This document shows, in pieces, positions 1 to 14,325 of a stretch of DNA of 64,000 bases. Both the position numbers and the translations under genes were made by a program. The stretch covers positions 124,001 to 188,000 of the forward strand of contig JAUIRK010000007.1 in NCBI GenBank assembly GCA_030549495.1, in the 5' to 3' direction. The DNA comes from Nectonema munidae (lineage: Eukaryota; Nematomorpha; Nectonematoida; Nectonematidae). Under the pieces are notes generated by a model. It had not been told where the DNA came from and searched no databases. It saw only the letters and a program-made list of their open reading frames with translations. The first letter of the stretch is position 1, and the number at the start of each line of letters is the position of its first letter.

Positions 1-2320
1 ACATTGCTGCCATCTTATTGCATCCGAGGGATAATCGATCCCATAACAAACTTTTTTTCTTTTGTGCTTTATTGTGAAAGAAATTATCACTCACTCTACA
101 CTGCTCTACTCCCGTTATTAAATATTGTCAAGTCCACAGACAAGCATCATAAAGGATCCGTATTGTTTGAATCTCAGTATACTGGATGATGTTGAACTTG
201 TCATCCGAGGTAGGATTAAGAAGAGCCTCCCAGGTCTCATTAAAACCCAAAATCTTCTATCATACAGAAAGGAATTACTTCTAATAAAAGACTTCCTGAA
301 CTTGACTCCATTTCACCCTAGAGTGGCCAATAAGTTGTACACGCTGTCGAATATCGTTCTGAAGGAGTCGATAATATCGAAATTCAACTCGTCTTCGTCA
401 GTACGTCTCGTATTATATGGTGAATTTAAATCTCTCACCGCCTCTGAACTAATTACTGTGGTCAAACAATATGATCGTCATTTCATTAGAACCTTGAAAA
501 GAATGTATGAAACACCTTTTCCTCCTACCTTCAATCTGTGCTTAGACTATGCTGGACCCAGATGCAGCTATTTAATTTCTAAGCATCTACAACGCAGTAC
601 GTGAGACATGGAGGTAGAAAGAGTCTCTATGCCCGCATACTGCGAACAAATGACTCTTAATCTTAACGGATCAAAAGATTCAGATCCTTTGAAGACTTTC
701 TTAGTATAAAAACCATGAGATCTTCCATGATCACATCAGAGAATCCTCTATCATATCAATTAAAGATATTTTGACCATACACCAGTGGTTAGCCACTCTA
801 AAGCCTGATAACCAGAATTTAGATCATCTGTTACAAATCTTGTATTACGAGAAATCCTAAGTAGAGATCAATCTAGCAGCTACTGCAGTGGATCGTATTC
901 TCGGGGGTCTATCACCCACCGAATGAATGATTCTCTTAGAGTAAGCATATGCGCGATAAGCTAGCAGCTACTGCAGTGGATCGTATTCTCGGGGGTCTAT
1001 CACCCACCGAATGAATGATTCTCTTAGAGTAAGCATATGCGCGATAAGCTCTCTCAGTTCAGAGGCAAAACATTGGTTATTTTCAATGTTTGTTTGTCTC
1101 AATAGATTCACCCACTGGAGGTTTAAGAGCTTCGATAACTGCCAATTGGCTTCACTCAAAATTGAAAGTGTTTATGACAATCATATTATTCAGCCTTTGT
1201 TAATGTACATTAATAATATGGAAAATCTGATACTCGGACTGTCTTATTTCCCGCCTCATTACAAGCCAGAATTACTAAAAAAAAACCTTCTTTCTAATTT
1301 TAGAGTAAGCTCTATCCCTTTTCCTATTTATCACATTCCGAGTGATTCTGTTGTAATAAGTTGTCTCAAAGCAAAGAATGATTCAATAACAACAGTGGAT
1401 TGCAAACGACTTCAAGTTTTAGACATTCATTCTTTCGTAGTTGATTCTTCAAACATTATGAAATCCCGAGTAACAAACCAATATTTGATATCTTTAAAAC
1501 AATGCCAGATTTTTTATGCATGTGGTCTGTTTGCAACGCGTTATTCCAACTCAATTGTGAGAATTTTGACTTTTTGTACTAGTTTCGTGTCCTCTGTATT
1601 AAATTATTGCTCTTCAGAGTTGCCAAGTGGCCCATTAAGTCATTCATTTTTGTAGCGAATTAAAAATACGATGGCATAATACTTCCATCAAGACATCCTT
1701 ATAGTCCTTCAAAAAGTGGGATTGTCTGAAAGCTAAAAAACCAACTTGTTTCTCAGGACTCTAGTGATCTCTCTATTACGACTCAAATTCTTCTTTTAGT
1801 CCAATTATGCTCTCCAGAGAAATATAATTGTGTAACTTACTTAGATCAATCTTGTACTGATGCTCCTTATTTCAATGATCCCCGTATTACAATCTCGTTT
1901 CCAGATACAATTTCCTCAGACCAAGAACTCCTGACAAACAGATCAATCATAACTTCCTTTCTCAGTGTTAAACTTTCAGTCAGTCAATCCTGACTTCAAC
2001 ATTCTCCTTTTACTCTCCTGATTCTTTTTACGAGATATAGAGATAAATCGAAACATGTTAACAACCAATGTTACTCACTCATTAACATACATTCATCCAG
2101 AGAATTGTCTCTCTCCCTTAAACTTAATATGTGCATTTCTTGGAGCAACAATGAATATTGACGAATTGGTAGTTTGGATCAAGAAGACCATCAGAAAAAT
2201 TATTTTTATGGGAATCTCACCCTCTTGATACCACCATAAAAGAAGCTTTAATACAGAGTAACACAGTGCTAACTAGACTGGCACACTTCCTGACTTGTGA
2301 AGAATCCTTTTATGCAGGAC
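1..2320 (+). pseudogene. Endogenous mononegavirus-like L (RNA polymerase) gene fossil
   Basis: An old, broken copy of the large polymerase gene of a non-segmented negative-strand RNA virus (order Mononegavirales or a close relative), in mRNA sense and running in from the left edge. Seen: peptide blocks in the order expected for the polymerase-to-capping part of L. They are an R-G-I-I-D-P-I-T block near the left edge (compare the RNIGDPVT block of vesiculovirus L), DPYCLNL, PFHPRVANKLY, a CSYLISKHLQRS block, and an ITHRMNDS block in the place of the histidine-arginine motif of the capping domain. Further coding-like sequence follows to about 2.3 kb. Several breaks are present, so this is not a working gene. 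The family cannot be fixed; rhabdovirus-like or chuvirus-like are both possible. Two nested transposons and the number of breaks argue against a recent insertion. Recognition is from memory of L alignments. Confidence 0.8.
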
Positions 2321-3402
2321 AAAATTTGTCCACTCAAGTGCTGGGGGCGTAAAGTGCCCCCCTATTTTTCTCAGATATTAATAAGTTTTTATAAATATTT
2401 TTAATGTTACATCAGGGACGCACATCCTCAAAATTATTGGGGAGGGCGAAATTTTTTTCTTGCAATTTTTAAAATTAGTGGTCTGGAAATACCACGGGGA
2501 GACCAAATATTCAAGCAATCCTTTAAAATTTTAGAACTAAACGCGAATTTGATTGATACTTATAGGTATTTTCACATTCAAACTGCAAAAATTGAGTCCA
2601 TAAATGAAACTAATGGTTGTTTGGTATAAAACATATATTTCTTGTAAAATTTTAATGGAGTTTTTGGGAAAAATTTTTAAAAAAAAAACAAATTTTTAAA
2701 TCTTGGGGTTTTTTTTTTTAAAAAAAAAATGAAAAAAAAAAAAAAAAAAGTTAATTTTATATAAAAAATTTTTTTAAATTTAAAAAATTTTAATTAAAAA
2801 AAAAAAAAGCATGGCCGATTTAGTATAACACATATATTTTATGTAAAATGTGAAGGAATGTTTTTAGAGACAATTTTCAGAAGTAAACCGCAAATTTGAT
2901 TAACACTTATAGGTATTTTCAAATCCTAAATGTAAAAAATGAGTCCAGAAATGAAAACAGCATGACCGATTTAGTATAAAAACATATATTTTATGTAAAA
3001 TTTGACGGTATATTTTATTAGATATATTTTTGATCAATCAAAATTTTGATTGACATTTTCTAAAAAGTAGCCATGATTATTGAAAAAATTAAATATATAA
3101 AGTGTTATGCGTTCTAAACTGTATATAATTATCAATTTTCAGGGTATTATATAATATAGATTCTAAGTTATAAGGTTAAGTACAGATAATGTCAAAATGT
3201 TGCTGAAAAATTAAAATTTTTGATTGACAGTTTTGGACATGAAGGGGTCATTCAACTATCATGAAAATGGTTTCAAAAGATGCAGCTAGCGATTTTAGGA
3301 AAAGTCACAAAATTTGAAGGGATATGATTCAGCCAATTTTCTACAATTAATTTTTTAGTGAAGGAGTGGGGCGTTTTACGCCCCCAGCACTAATAGGGTT
3401 AA
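2317..3402 (+). mobile_element. piggyBac-like non-autonomous element, copy A (left end lost)
   Basis: The right end is CCCAGCACTAATAGGG (3383-3398) followed by TTAA (3399-3402). It mirrors the left end CCCTATTAGTGCTGGG preceded by TTAA of the related copy at 19558. TTAA targets and ends starting CCC are piggyBac hallmarks. A subterminal hairpin (GGGGCG, loop, CGCCCC) lies at about 3369-3384, and the matching left subterminal hairpin at about 2340-2361; the outermost left end is missing. Inside are about three diverged copies of a unit of about 140 bp (around 2536, 2813 and 2968) that is tandemly repeated in the second copy. A low-complexity A/T stretch occupies about 2680-2810. No transposase is encoded. 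The element sits inside the viral L fossil. Confidence 0.7.
2413..2540 (+). mobile_element. hAT MITE fragment (CAGGGRCGCACATCC family) inside copy A
   Basis: Starts CAGGGACGCACATCC and runs parallel to the reverse complement of the intact MITE at 57336-57625, sharing for example the stretch GACCAAATATTCAAGCAATC. Only one end is present. Sequence typical of the host piggyBac-like element resumes at about 2540, so the other end was lost or recombined. Confidence 0.6.
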
Positions 3403-3900
3403 ATCTGTCTGAGATTACATGCTGTTCTTCATGTTCAAACTTACTCAAAATCCATTTACAAACTTCGACAAGTCGCATCGAGCAGGGATGGACCGAGAGG
3501 GGGGGGGGGGGGGGATAGGGGGATGCATACCCCCCCCCCCCCACCAGCAATCTATTCAAGAAAAATTAAGGTTGGAGTCCACCCTAAAATAGAAATCAAA
3601 ATTTATGAAGTCATTGATCGATTTTCAAAGCAAAAAGAAAGAAGAAAAGACTTTGTAATATAATTTTAATCATTTATTTTACATACTTTTCAAATTTCTT
3701 CCCTAATAAAATGTGTAAAATATTTTGATAATATTAGTATACCCCCCCCCCCCCCCCCCCACAAAAGATTTCTGGATCCACCACTGGCATCGAGTACTAG
3801 TCATTCCATATTACTACCCTTGAATCTCAATTTGTTATCATTTTCTATGCGTGTTACATTAGGAGAAACTGAAAGGAATGATTTAAGCCAGTTAATTTAA
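3403..3900 (+). pseudogene. Probable continuation of the L fossil beyond the inserted elements
   Basis: After the piggyBac-like element ends in TTAA at 3402, coding-like sequence with hydrophobic and basic periodicity resumes on the + strand to about 3.9 kb, interrupted only by the hAT MITE at 3483-3786. The simplest reading is that it is a further downstream part of the same viral L fossil, separated by later transposon insertions. No diagnostic motif was recognised here, so the assignment rests on position, strand and open reading alone. Confidence 0.4.
3483..3786. mobile_element. hAT-type MITE with perfect 8-bp target duplication GCATCGAG
   Basis: The 304-bp element begins CAGGGATGGACCGAGA and ends with the inverted match TTTCTGGATCCACCACTG. 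It is flanked on both sides by GCATCGAG (3475-3482 and 3787-3794), the 8-bp duplication typical of hAT insertions. It has no coding capacity. Inside are a long G run at about 3499-3525 and long C runs at about 3535-3552 and 3743-3760, which could fold back and whose exact length may be a sequencing artefact. Confidence 0.8.
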
Positions 3901-4797
3901 TAGAGAAATTATCATTTTAAAATTGTTCATTCTGTTATTAGTTGTCACTATGTCAACATCTTCTTGTACACATCCATTATCTTATATATTCCATAACTAT
4001 GTTGGTTTTTTACACTTTAGATAACTCTCTATTTGTTTTCTTGTTATTGTTTGTAATGTGGTATTTGTAATTATCTTTTTTTAAGAAAAAGGACAGAGTA
4101 GAAAATATAAAATGTCGAAACGACAGGGGGACTCCCATAAAAGGGAGTAATTGCATGCGCGGCTAGTTTTGAATTAGTTGTAAGAAGATTAAGGAATAGG
4201 CCCGTAAACATTACTGTATGCTTGAATTAAACAGTTTGCTATGCTGATCAGTTTGTATTTTAAATAAACATTACTTAAATATTATTTTTTAAGTTATTAT
4301 AATACCCTAAGCAAACTAATAAGTTAATTCATATTATTATAAATTTAATTCACTTTAATCTCCTGGTTTAGATATACAAAATTGCATTGAAAAATAAAGC
4401 AGACGATTAGTCTTCAAAATTCTAGTCCCCAAAGGGTTAAGAAAAATTCACTTACATTCTTAAAGTTTTTTGTTGAAGAATCATCAAATCATCTTTTTTT
4501 AATAACAATTATTGAGTAATAATAATGATGATAATAATTAATTTTAAATTAAAAAACCTTTTTTACGAGCATGAAGAGTCACAACATTTTACCATAAATT
4601 TTTGTAGAATAAAGGCTTGTAAAGATTTTAACAAAAAATTAAATTTTTTAAATGCGGATCATTTCTACTTTTGAAATTAGTTAGAATACAAAAAATATGG
4701 GTTATAACGAATTAAATCTAAAGGTCCGGTATAATTTGAATTGGGTTTTCAATATTATTCGTCACACTAACTAAAAAAGAAATAAATAAGTTTTACC
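3901..4797. other. AT-rich spacer, nothing recognised
   Basis: No gene, RNA or terminal repeats could be supported here. The stretch is AT-rich with short homopolymers. Confidence 0.6.
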
Positions 4798-4932
4798 TGA
4801 GAATTTTTATTACTTTTTTGGTCACTATTAGAAATAAAATCTAAATCATTAGTTTTAAGAGATTCGTCTTGAGAAGATACTGAACCGAAATCGTCTGGAT
4901 CTGAAAATATTTCTTTTGAAGTCCGCCCCATT
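4798..4932 (-). CDS. Possible first coding exon of an unidentified protein
   Basis: On the - strand an ATG in good context (AAAATGG, ATG at 4932) opens 45 codons, starting M-G-R-T-S-K-E-I-F-S-D-P-D-D-F, rich in Ser, Asp and Asn and ending exactly at a GT-AA-A donor (CAG|GTAAAA) in phase 0. The acidic Ser/Asp composition would suit a disordered N-terminus. No continuation exon could be identified to the left; the first candidate acceptor, near 4495, does not keep frame. No family was recognised. It could be chance in AT-rich DNA, though a clean donor at the end of the reading is suggestive. Confidence 0.3.
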
Positions 4933-5935
4933 TTAGTTTTATATTTGGTTTGAGATATTTTATAAAAAAAATCAGATTTTATATTATTATTATGTTATAA
5001 AAACACTCAGTATTTTTAAACGTCAATCTAGCTTTCGGATTTTATATAATCTATAAAATGCGTCATTACAAATCAAACCAAATCAAATTCCATGCCAGAT
5101 TTTGAGACTAAATTTTGCATACCCACGCTTTAGACCTTCTTCTGAGACCCTTTTTCCATTCTGAGTTTTCTGAAAATAAGTTTCTGGCTACTATAATATA
5201 TGTATTAGATATTACTTAGAAGATGAAATGATATTGAATTTGTTTCAAATATTTTATATTTTATGTTAATTTTTATTTAATATTTAAAATGGCTGTTATC
5301 ATATGTCTTTTCTAAAATTAATAAATAATTTTTACTTTGAGAAGTAATTTTTTTCTTCCCTAATTAATATTTAGATATTTGTAGTTATATTTTGATAATC
5401 GGTGAATTGAGATGGTCATAGATTTCGATATCCTTGCTTATACAGTAAAGTGTAAATGTTTCCTGCCACATAATTTATTTTCTTTAGGATCTTTTGATCA
5501 ATGAAATTTATTTATATTAAATTAATTCATAAAAACCATAGTAAAATAATTTTTTTTTCATATGAATCTTTAGACAAAATAATTTGAATGGGCGTTTAGC
5601 AACTAAAAACCAGCTTTGAATAAAGTTCAATTAAAAATAAAATTTCAGTGAGCAAAAAGGAAAATTTTATGGAAGGTGTATGATTGGAATAATGTAATTT
5701 TTAGTGGACTTAAGAGCTGAAGTCAAAATAGCATGGATAGTATGCAAGCATACTACCAACACTACTACAACCACTGTATATTACATCACTTTATTGCTAT
5801 TGCTTTGACTTTCGCACCCATCCTTTCAGATATCCTGATCCCGCTCGAAATGCAGAGTTTAGGATCTACCTTGAATTTCCATTTCACTAAACGTCTAATA
5901 CCGGCCCTCGTTACTGCATAACTATACCTTGATAT
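4933..5935. other. AT-rich spacer, nothing recognised
   Basis: Contains only a short open frame at 5733-5921 with no recognisable protein. No terminal repeats or RNA genes are seen. Confidence 0.5.
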
Positions 5936-7150
5936 CAGGGGCGCACATCCTTTCGCCTCCCCTCTCTCCCCAATAATTTTCTCAATTATATACCTTCTTT
6001 TCTATTTTTTTTCTTTCGTCCACTTCTTTGATATACTCCAAATTTGAGCTATATTTGATCAGATCAGTAATGTAGCCAGTAATTTAAACAAGAGCCCATT
6101 CATTTTTAGCGGGTCAAATATTTTTTTATAGCACATAACTATATAAGAACTCTATAATTTATATCTTAAGTTTTATTCCTATTAATTACTGTAACCAACT
6201 CGTTGATAAGAGGGGGGTAGGGGCAAGGGAGCTTCTCATAGTCCCGACCTCATTTAAATCAGTTTTGCCCCCCCCCCTGCCTTGATTAGTTTTGCCCCTT
6301 CCCCTTGCCTTGATTGGTTTTGCTCACCTTCTCCTCTGTAATTAAGGTCCGTAGATGTGGTTAATTTAAACAATCAAGTATTTATTTCTTAAAGCAAATA
6401 TATATCATCTTTATTCTAAGATAATCAATTTATTTAATGTTTTTGTTTTTTATCAAGATTTCTTAGAATAGTTTGGAATGTATTTTACATTCCAAACAAA
6501 TTTTACATTTTGCTTAAAATTTTAAACTTAATACAAATAATTTCATTTTCGTGTAATTTAAAGCGTATAACTTAGGAATAGCTAATTTATATAAATTTAA
6601 GGTTTGTAGAATATTTCTTCCAAAAATTTTAAACTTTCAATTTTTATTTTAAAGGGCTAAATTTAAATTCAAGGCTTCATATCTGTCAATTCATAGACCC
6701 ATGTCCTACATATAGTTTCAATGAATTTACTTTACTAACTGAATATATGTGAACATAGAATATAGCTCCTAATCAATATTTCATGGGATAATGTGGTTGT
6801 CGAATAATATACTGTCTGATAAATAAGGTTTGCCTTTTAATACAACCCTTTCCATATGTTCTCTAGAAGACAGACATGTTTAACCTTCGAACACCAAATA
6901 TAAAATCAGATCAACTAAAAATTCTGTTCCCTAAAGATTTACAAAAGAGATAATTTTTAGAGTAATGGTATAAAACCTTCTCTTGGTTAGAGTATAGCAG
7001 ATCTAGCAATATACTATACAGATAGACTCTGATAATCCGTTTTAATAATTGGTAAATGGAAATAAGGGGGGGATAAAAACTTAATTACATCCGATGAGTG
7101 AGTAGTGATCTATCATATATGAATGATTGTGTTCTCTTGTTTTGCTTGAA
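5936..7150 (+). repeat. Dispersed repeat R1, copy 1 (with a hAT MITE end at its left)
   Basis: Sequence from about 6020 to 7150 recurs in inverted orientation at about 52490-53650 and, less completely, at about 57030-57900. Shared landmarks include TTTGAGCTATATTTGATC, CATAACTTAGGAATAGCTAA, CTAACTGAATATATGTG, and the block around GAAGACAGACATG. At its left, 5936-6000 begins CAGGGGCGCACATCC, the terminus of the hAT MITE family seen intact at 57336. R1 has no recognised coding capacity and its own ends were not found, so its class is unknown. Confidence 0.6.
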
Positions 7151-7984
7151 GAGTGATTTAAAAACTTTCAAAAGGTCTCATTTAAAGAAAATAAATCAAC
7201 AGTTAAGCTATTGTACTAAAAAAATTGACATAATTGTTTATTCAAAAATTGTCTGAATAATCCAATTAATATGAATGGCATGGCATCACAGCTTCCTAAC
7301 ATTTACTGTGTTTTACGATCCAATCATCTGAACGTTTTTGAGACTCTAAAAGTGAGGAATCAACTTTTAAGGTATTCAGATATGTCAGATTACTGCTGGT
7401 ATCGCTAGTGAACCACATAGAAAGAAATATAAGGATTCAGTTTCATCAATCAATTCAATCGTGCTAAGATACTAAGAAAAAACGTATATATAATTAATAT
7501 GTTTTAACGGGTATTGCACATTTAACTTAGGGATATAGAAATTTTTATAAAAATATCCTCAAGTAATTTTTTTAGAAATTCTAAAAAAATGTATTTTTTC
7601 AAATATTTTCATCGTTATGACTTTTTTCTCACATTTTCATGCATAAATGACTTTAGATTTGTCTATAAGGACTTAGTCCTATGGGGCTTTATAACAAATT
7701 TCTTGAAGAATAAGAGCTTATCATCATTCATTGACTCAGTTATAACAGCATTGTAGTCAGAAAACGTAAAACTATAGTAAATATTTTTTCCTAGATATTC
7801 TAATATAATTGGCAAAAATTAGTTGACAAAAAAATTATATTATCAACACTTAGGGTGGATAAACTACCTAAATAAATTTAAGCTTCATTTTCTGGAATTT
7901 TTTTGGGAATTAAATTTTACTATTGAATTGAATGAAAAGTACGTTCTTTAACTTTTTAATAGCAATATTAAGAAATTTTGTAAC
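7151..7984. promoter_or_regulatory. Upstream region of IDI, no recognised motif
   Basis: AT-rich sequence directly before the IDI start codon. It must contain the 5' UTR and probably the promoter, but no TATA box, initiator or other element could be called with confidence. Confidence 0.3.
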
Positions 7985-12629
<4,645 letters not shown>

Positions 12630-12661
12630 AAATAGTCTAAATGTCTTTATAGATTTTTTGT

Positions 12662-12667
12662 AATAAA
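12662..12667 (+). terminator. Polyadenylation signal AATAAA of IDI
   Basis: AATAAA lies 33 nt after the IDI stop codon, a normal place for the cleavage signal. Confidence 0.6.
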
Positions 12668-13995
12668 TTAATACTCATCTTTCACAATTTTATGAATGAC
12701 ATTGATAGAAAACTCGGCTCAGAAAAAAACCAATCGCTGTATGTTACATTTTCTCAATGAGAGAGCATTACCTCGCTGCAACTCGAATGCGTTGTCATGA
12801 CTTCTGTGCTGCTTAAGCCAGCTGAGCGAGAGGAGGTGAGCTTCGTTTGATATCACCCTAAACGCAATGGCAACACCAAAGTGTTTGCTCACTTTTAGTA
12901 CATATTTTTGAATTGTAGCCTGTTTCTTGTCTAATCAATTTCTAATCCAGACTCTTTTTTATTTCTTTTCAAATAGAATTTGTGGGATGTTATTTAAATC
13001 TTCCATATAAGGGGTTTCTTAAAAAAAGAAAAAAATATTAGTTAAAATTTCAAAAACATTAGGAAGATTAATTTAAATGTTTTGATGATTTTGAAGGCAA
13101 ATTAAGACATGGTAAATTCCAAAAATGGCTGACATCAGCAAGCACTTGAATACACTCATTTTGAAATTCCAAAATAAGCCAAGCATGATTATCCAAATGA
13201 GTGACAAAATTACTGCCTCCAAAATAAGACTAAGCGTTTATAAAAAAAATCAAAAACATTTACCATTTCCCATCTTTGAAAACGTTGTTGGGACATGTAT
13301 AAATTACATAACGCGAAATTATTGAAATTTCAACTCCCCCTTACCACTTGTAACTCACATTTAGCATATTAATGACACCCTCTTCTTTAGCACTTTAACA
13401 AATTCTTGTATTTGAAATCACCCTCGGTCGCCCTCCCCCCTTCATTCTCATTCACCTACTTTTATGCCAAATAGGAAGCGTAGATTGGTCTATAAATGCC
13501 ACATGATTCACAAACTTTTTCTCAAAGCGCTTGAATTACGTTTATGAAACAATAATTCGGTTGCAATTCTTAATAATGATTGTTTGACATATCATTTAAA
13601 ATGAGAGATTTTATGTTTTAAACTAACTTCATGTTCCTCCTAATTCAACTTCAAGCGTATTACTATTTTAAACATAATTTTCCAATTTATCTTCCTTTTA
13701 AACTCTCTCATCCCTCCATCCTTATAAGTACATAGGATATTTCAATGTATGGAATTTATCAACAAACTTGATATAGAATTTCGCAGACGATTCGAAATAT
13801 TTTTAAAAATCAAGTCACAGCTTCATATCTATTTGAACAACAAATAAGTTTTTAGATGTTAGAAGGCTTACACCTATATTGACGCTGTGAAATACCGAAA
13901 CATGATGTTGGTTAATTTTTTTGATATTTACTGTTAATACAATTACTTATTGAAAATTCCCAACTAGCTTGAAAGTATATGTTTTATCTTCATTT
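12668..13995. other. Intergenic spacer after IDI, nothing recognised
   Basis: Mixed composition with a slightly GC-richer part at about 12760-12890. The open frame at 13125-13325 resembles no known protein. No RNA gene or transposon ends were found. Confidence 0.5.
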
Positions 13996-13999
13996 GAAA

Positions 14000-14109
14000 A
14001 TCACAATTATATTAATACATTATCTTTTTGTGAAGCCTACATATGGATTCTTATATCACAATTATATTAATACATTATCTTTTTGTGAAGCCTACATATG
14101 GATTCTTAA
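14000..14109 (+). repeat. 55-bp tandem duplication
   Basis: Two copies (14000-14054 and 14055-14109), each beginning ATCACAATTATATTAATAC, differ at only the last base. This is a recent local duplication or an assembly slip. Confidence 0.9.
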
Positions 14110-14325
14110 TAAGATGGTTCTTGGCCAATACCTCTCCAAAAACTATCGTTTTCATATCCAACTCTCTAGAAACCATAAATGTCGGTTTTGTTGCTCACAC
14201 CCCGAAAACGCTTATGACCTAATCTTTACTTGTCCATCCTTCTATTCACTCACCAGCACAACCTCATAAACCCCTGCATCAAAATCCTAAGACCTCACTC
14301 ATCCAGATTTATTGAACATTTTATC
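14110..14325 (+). mobile_element. Possible 3' tail of a LINE (non-LTR retrotransposon)
   Basis: The + strand peptide around 14130-14266 contains H-K-C-R-F-C-C, then nine residues, then D-L-I-F-T-C-P-S-F. It resembles the Cys/His segment (C-x-x-C ... H-L-x-x-x-C-P) at the end of ORF2 in LINEs of the Jockey/R1 groups. In place of the usual His is a Tyr/Asp. No reverse transcriptase is present. It directly abuts the Ty3/Gypsy fossil on the other strand. Confidence 0.4.

Noticed and set aside
968-1159. Protein-like open frame on the - strand
   Set aside because: It is antisense to the viral L fossil, whose + strand reading is the one supported by family motifs.
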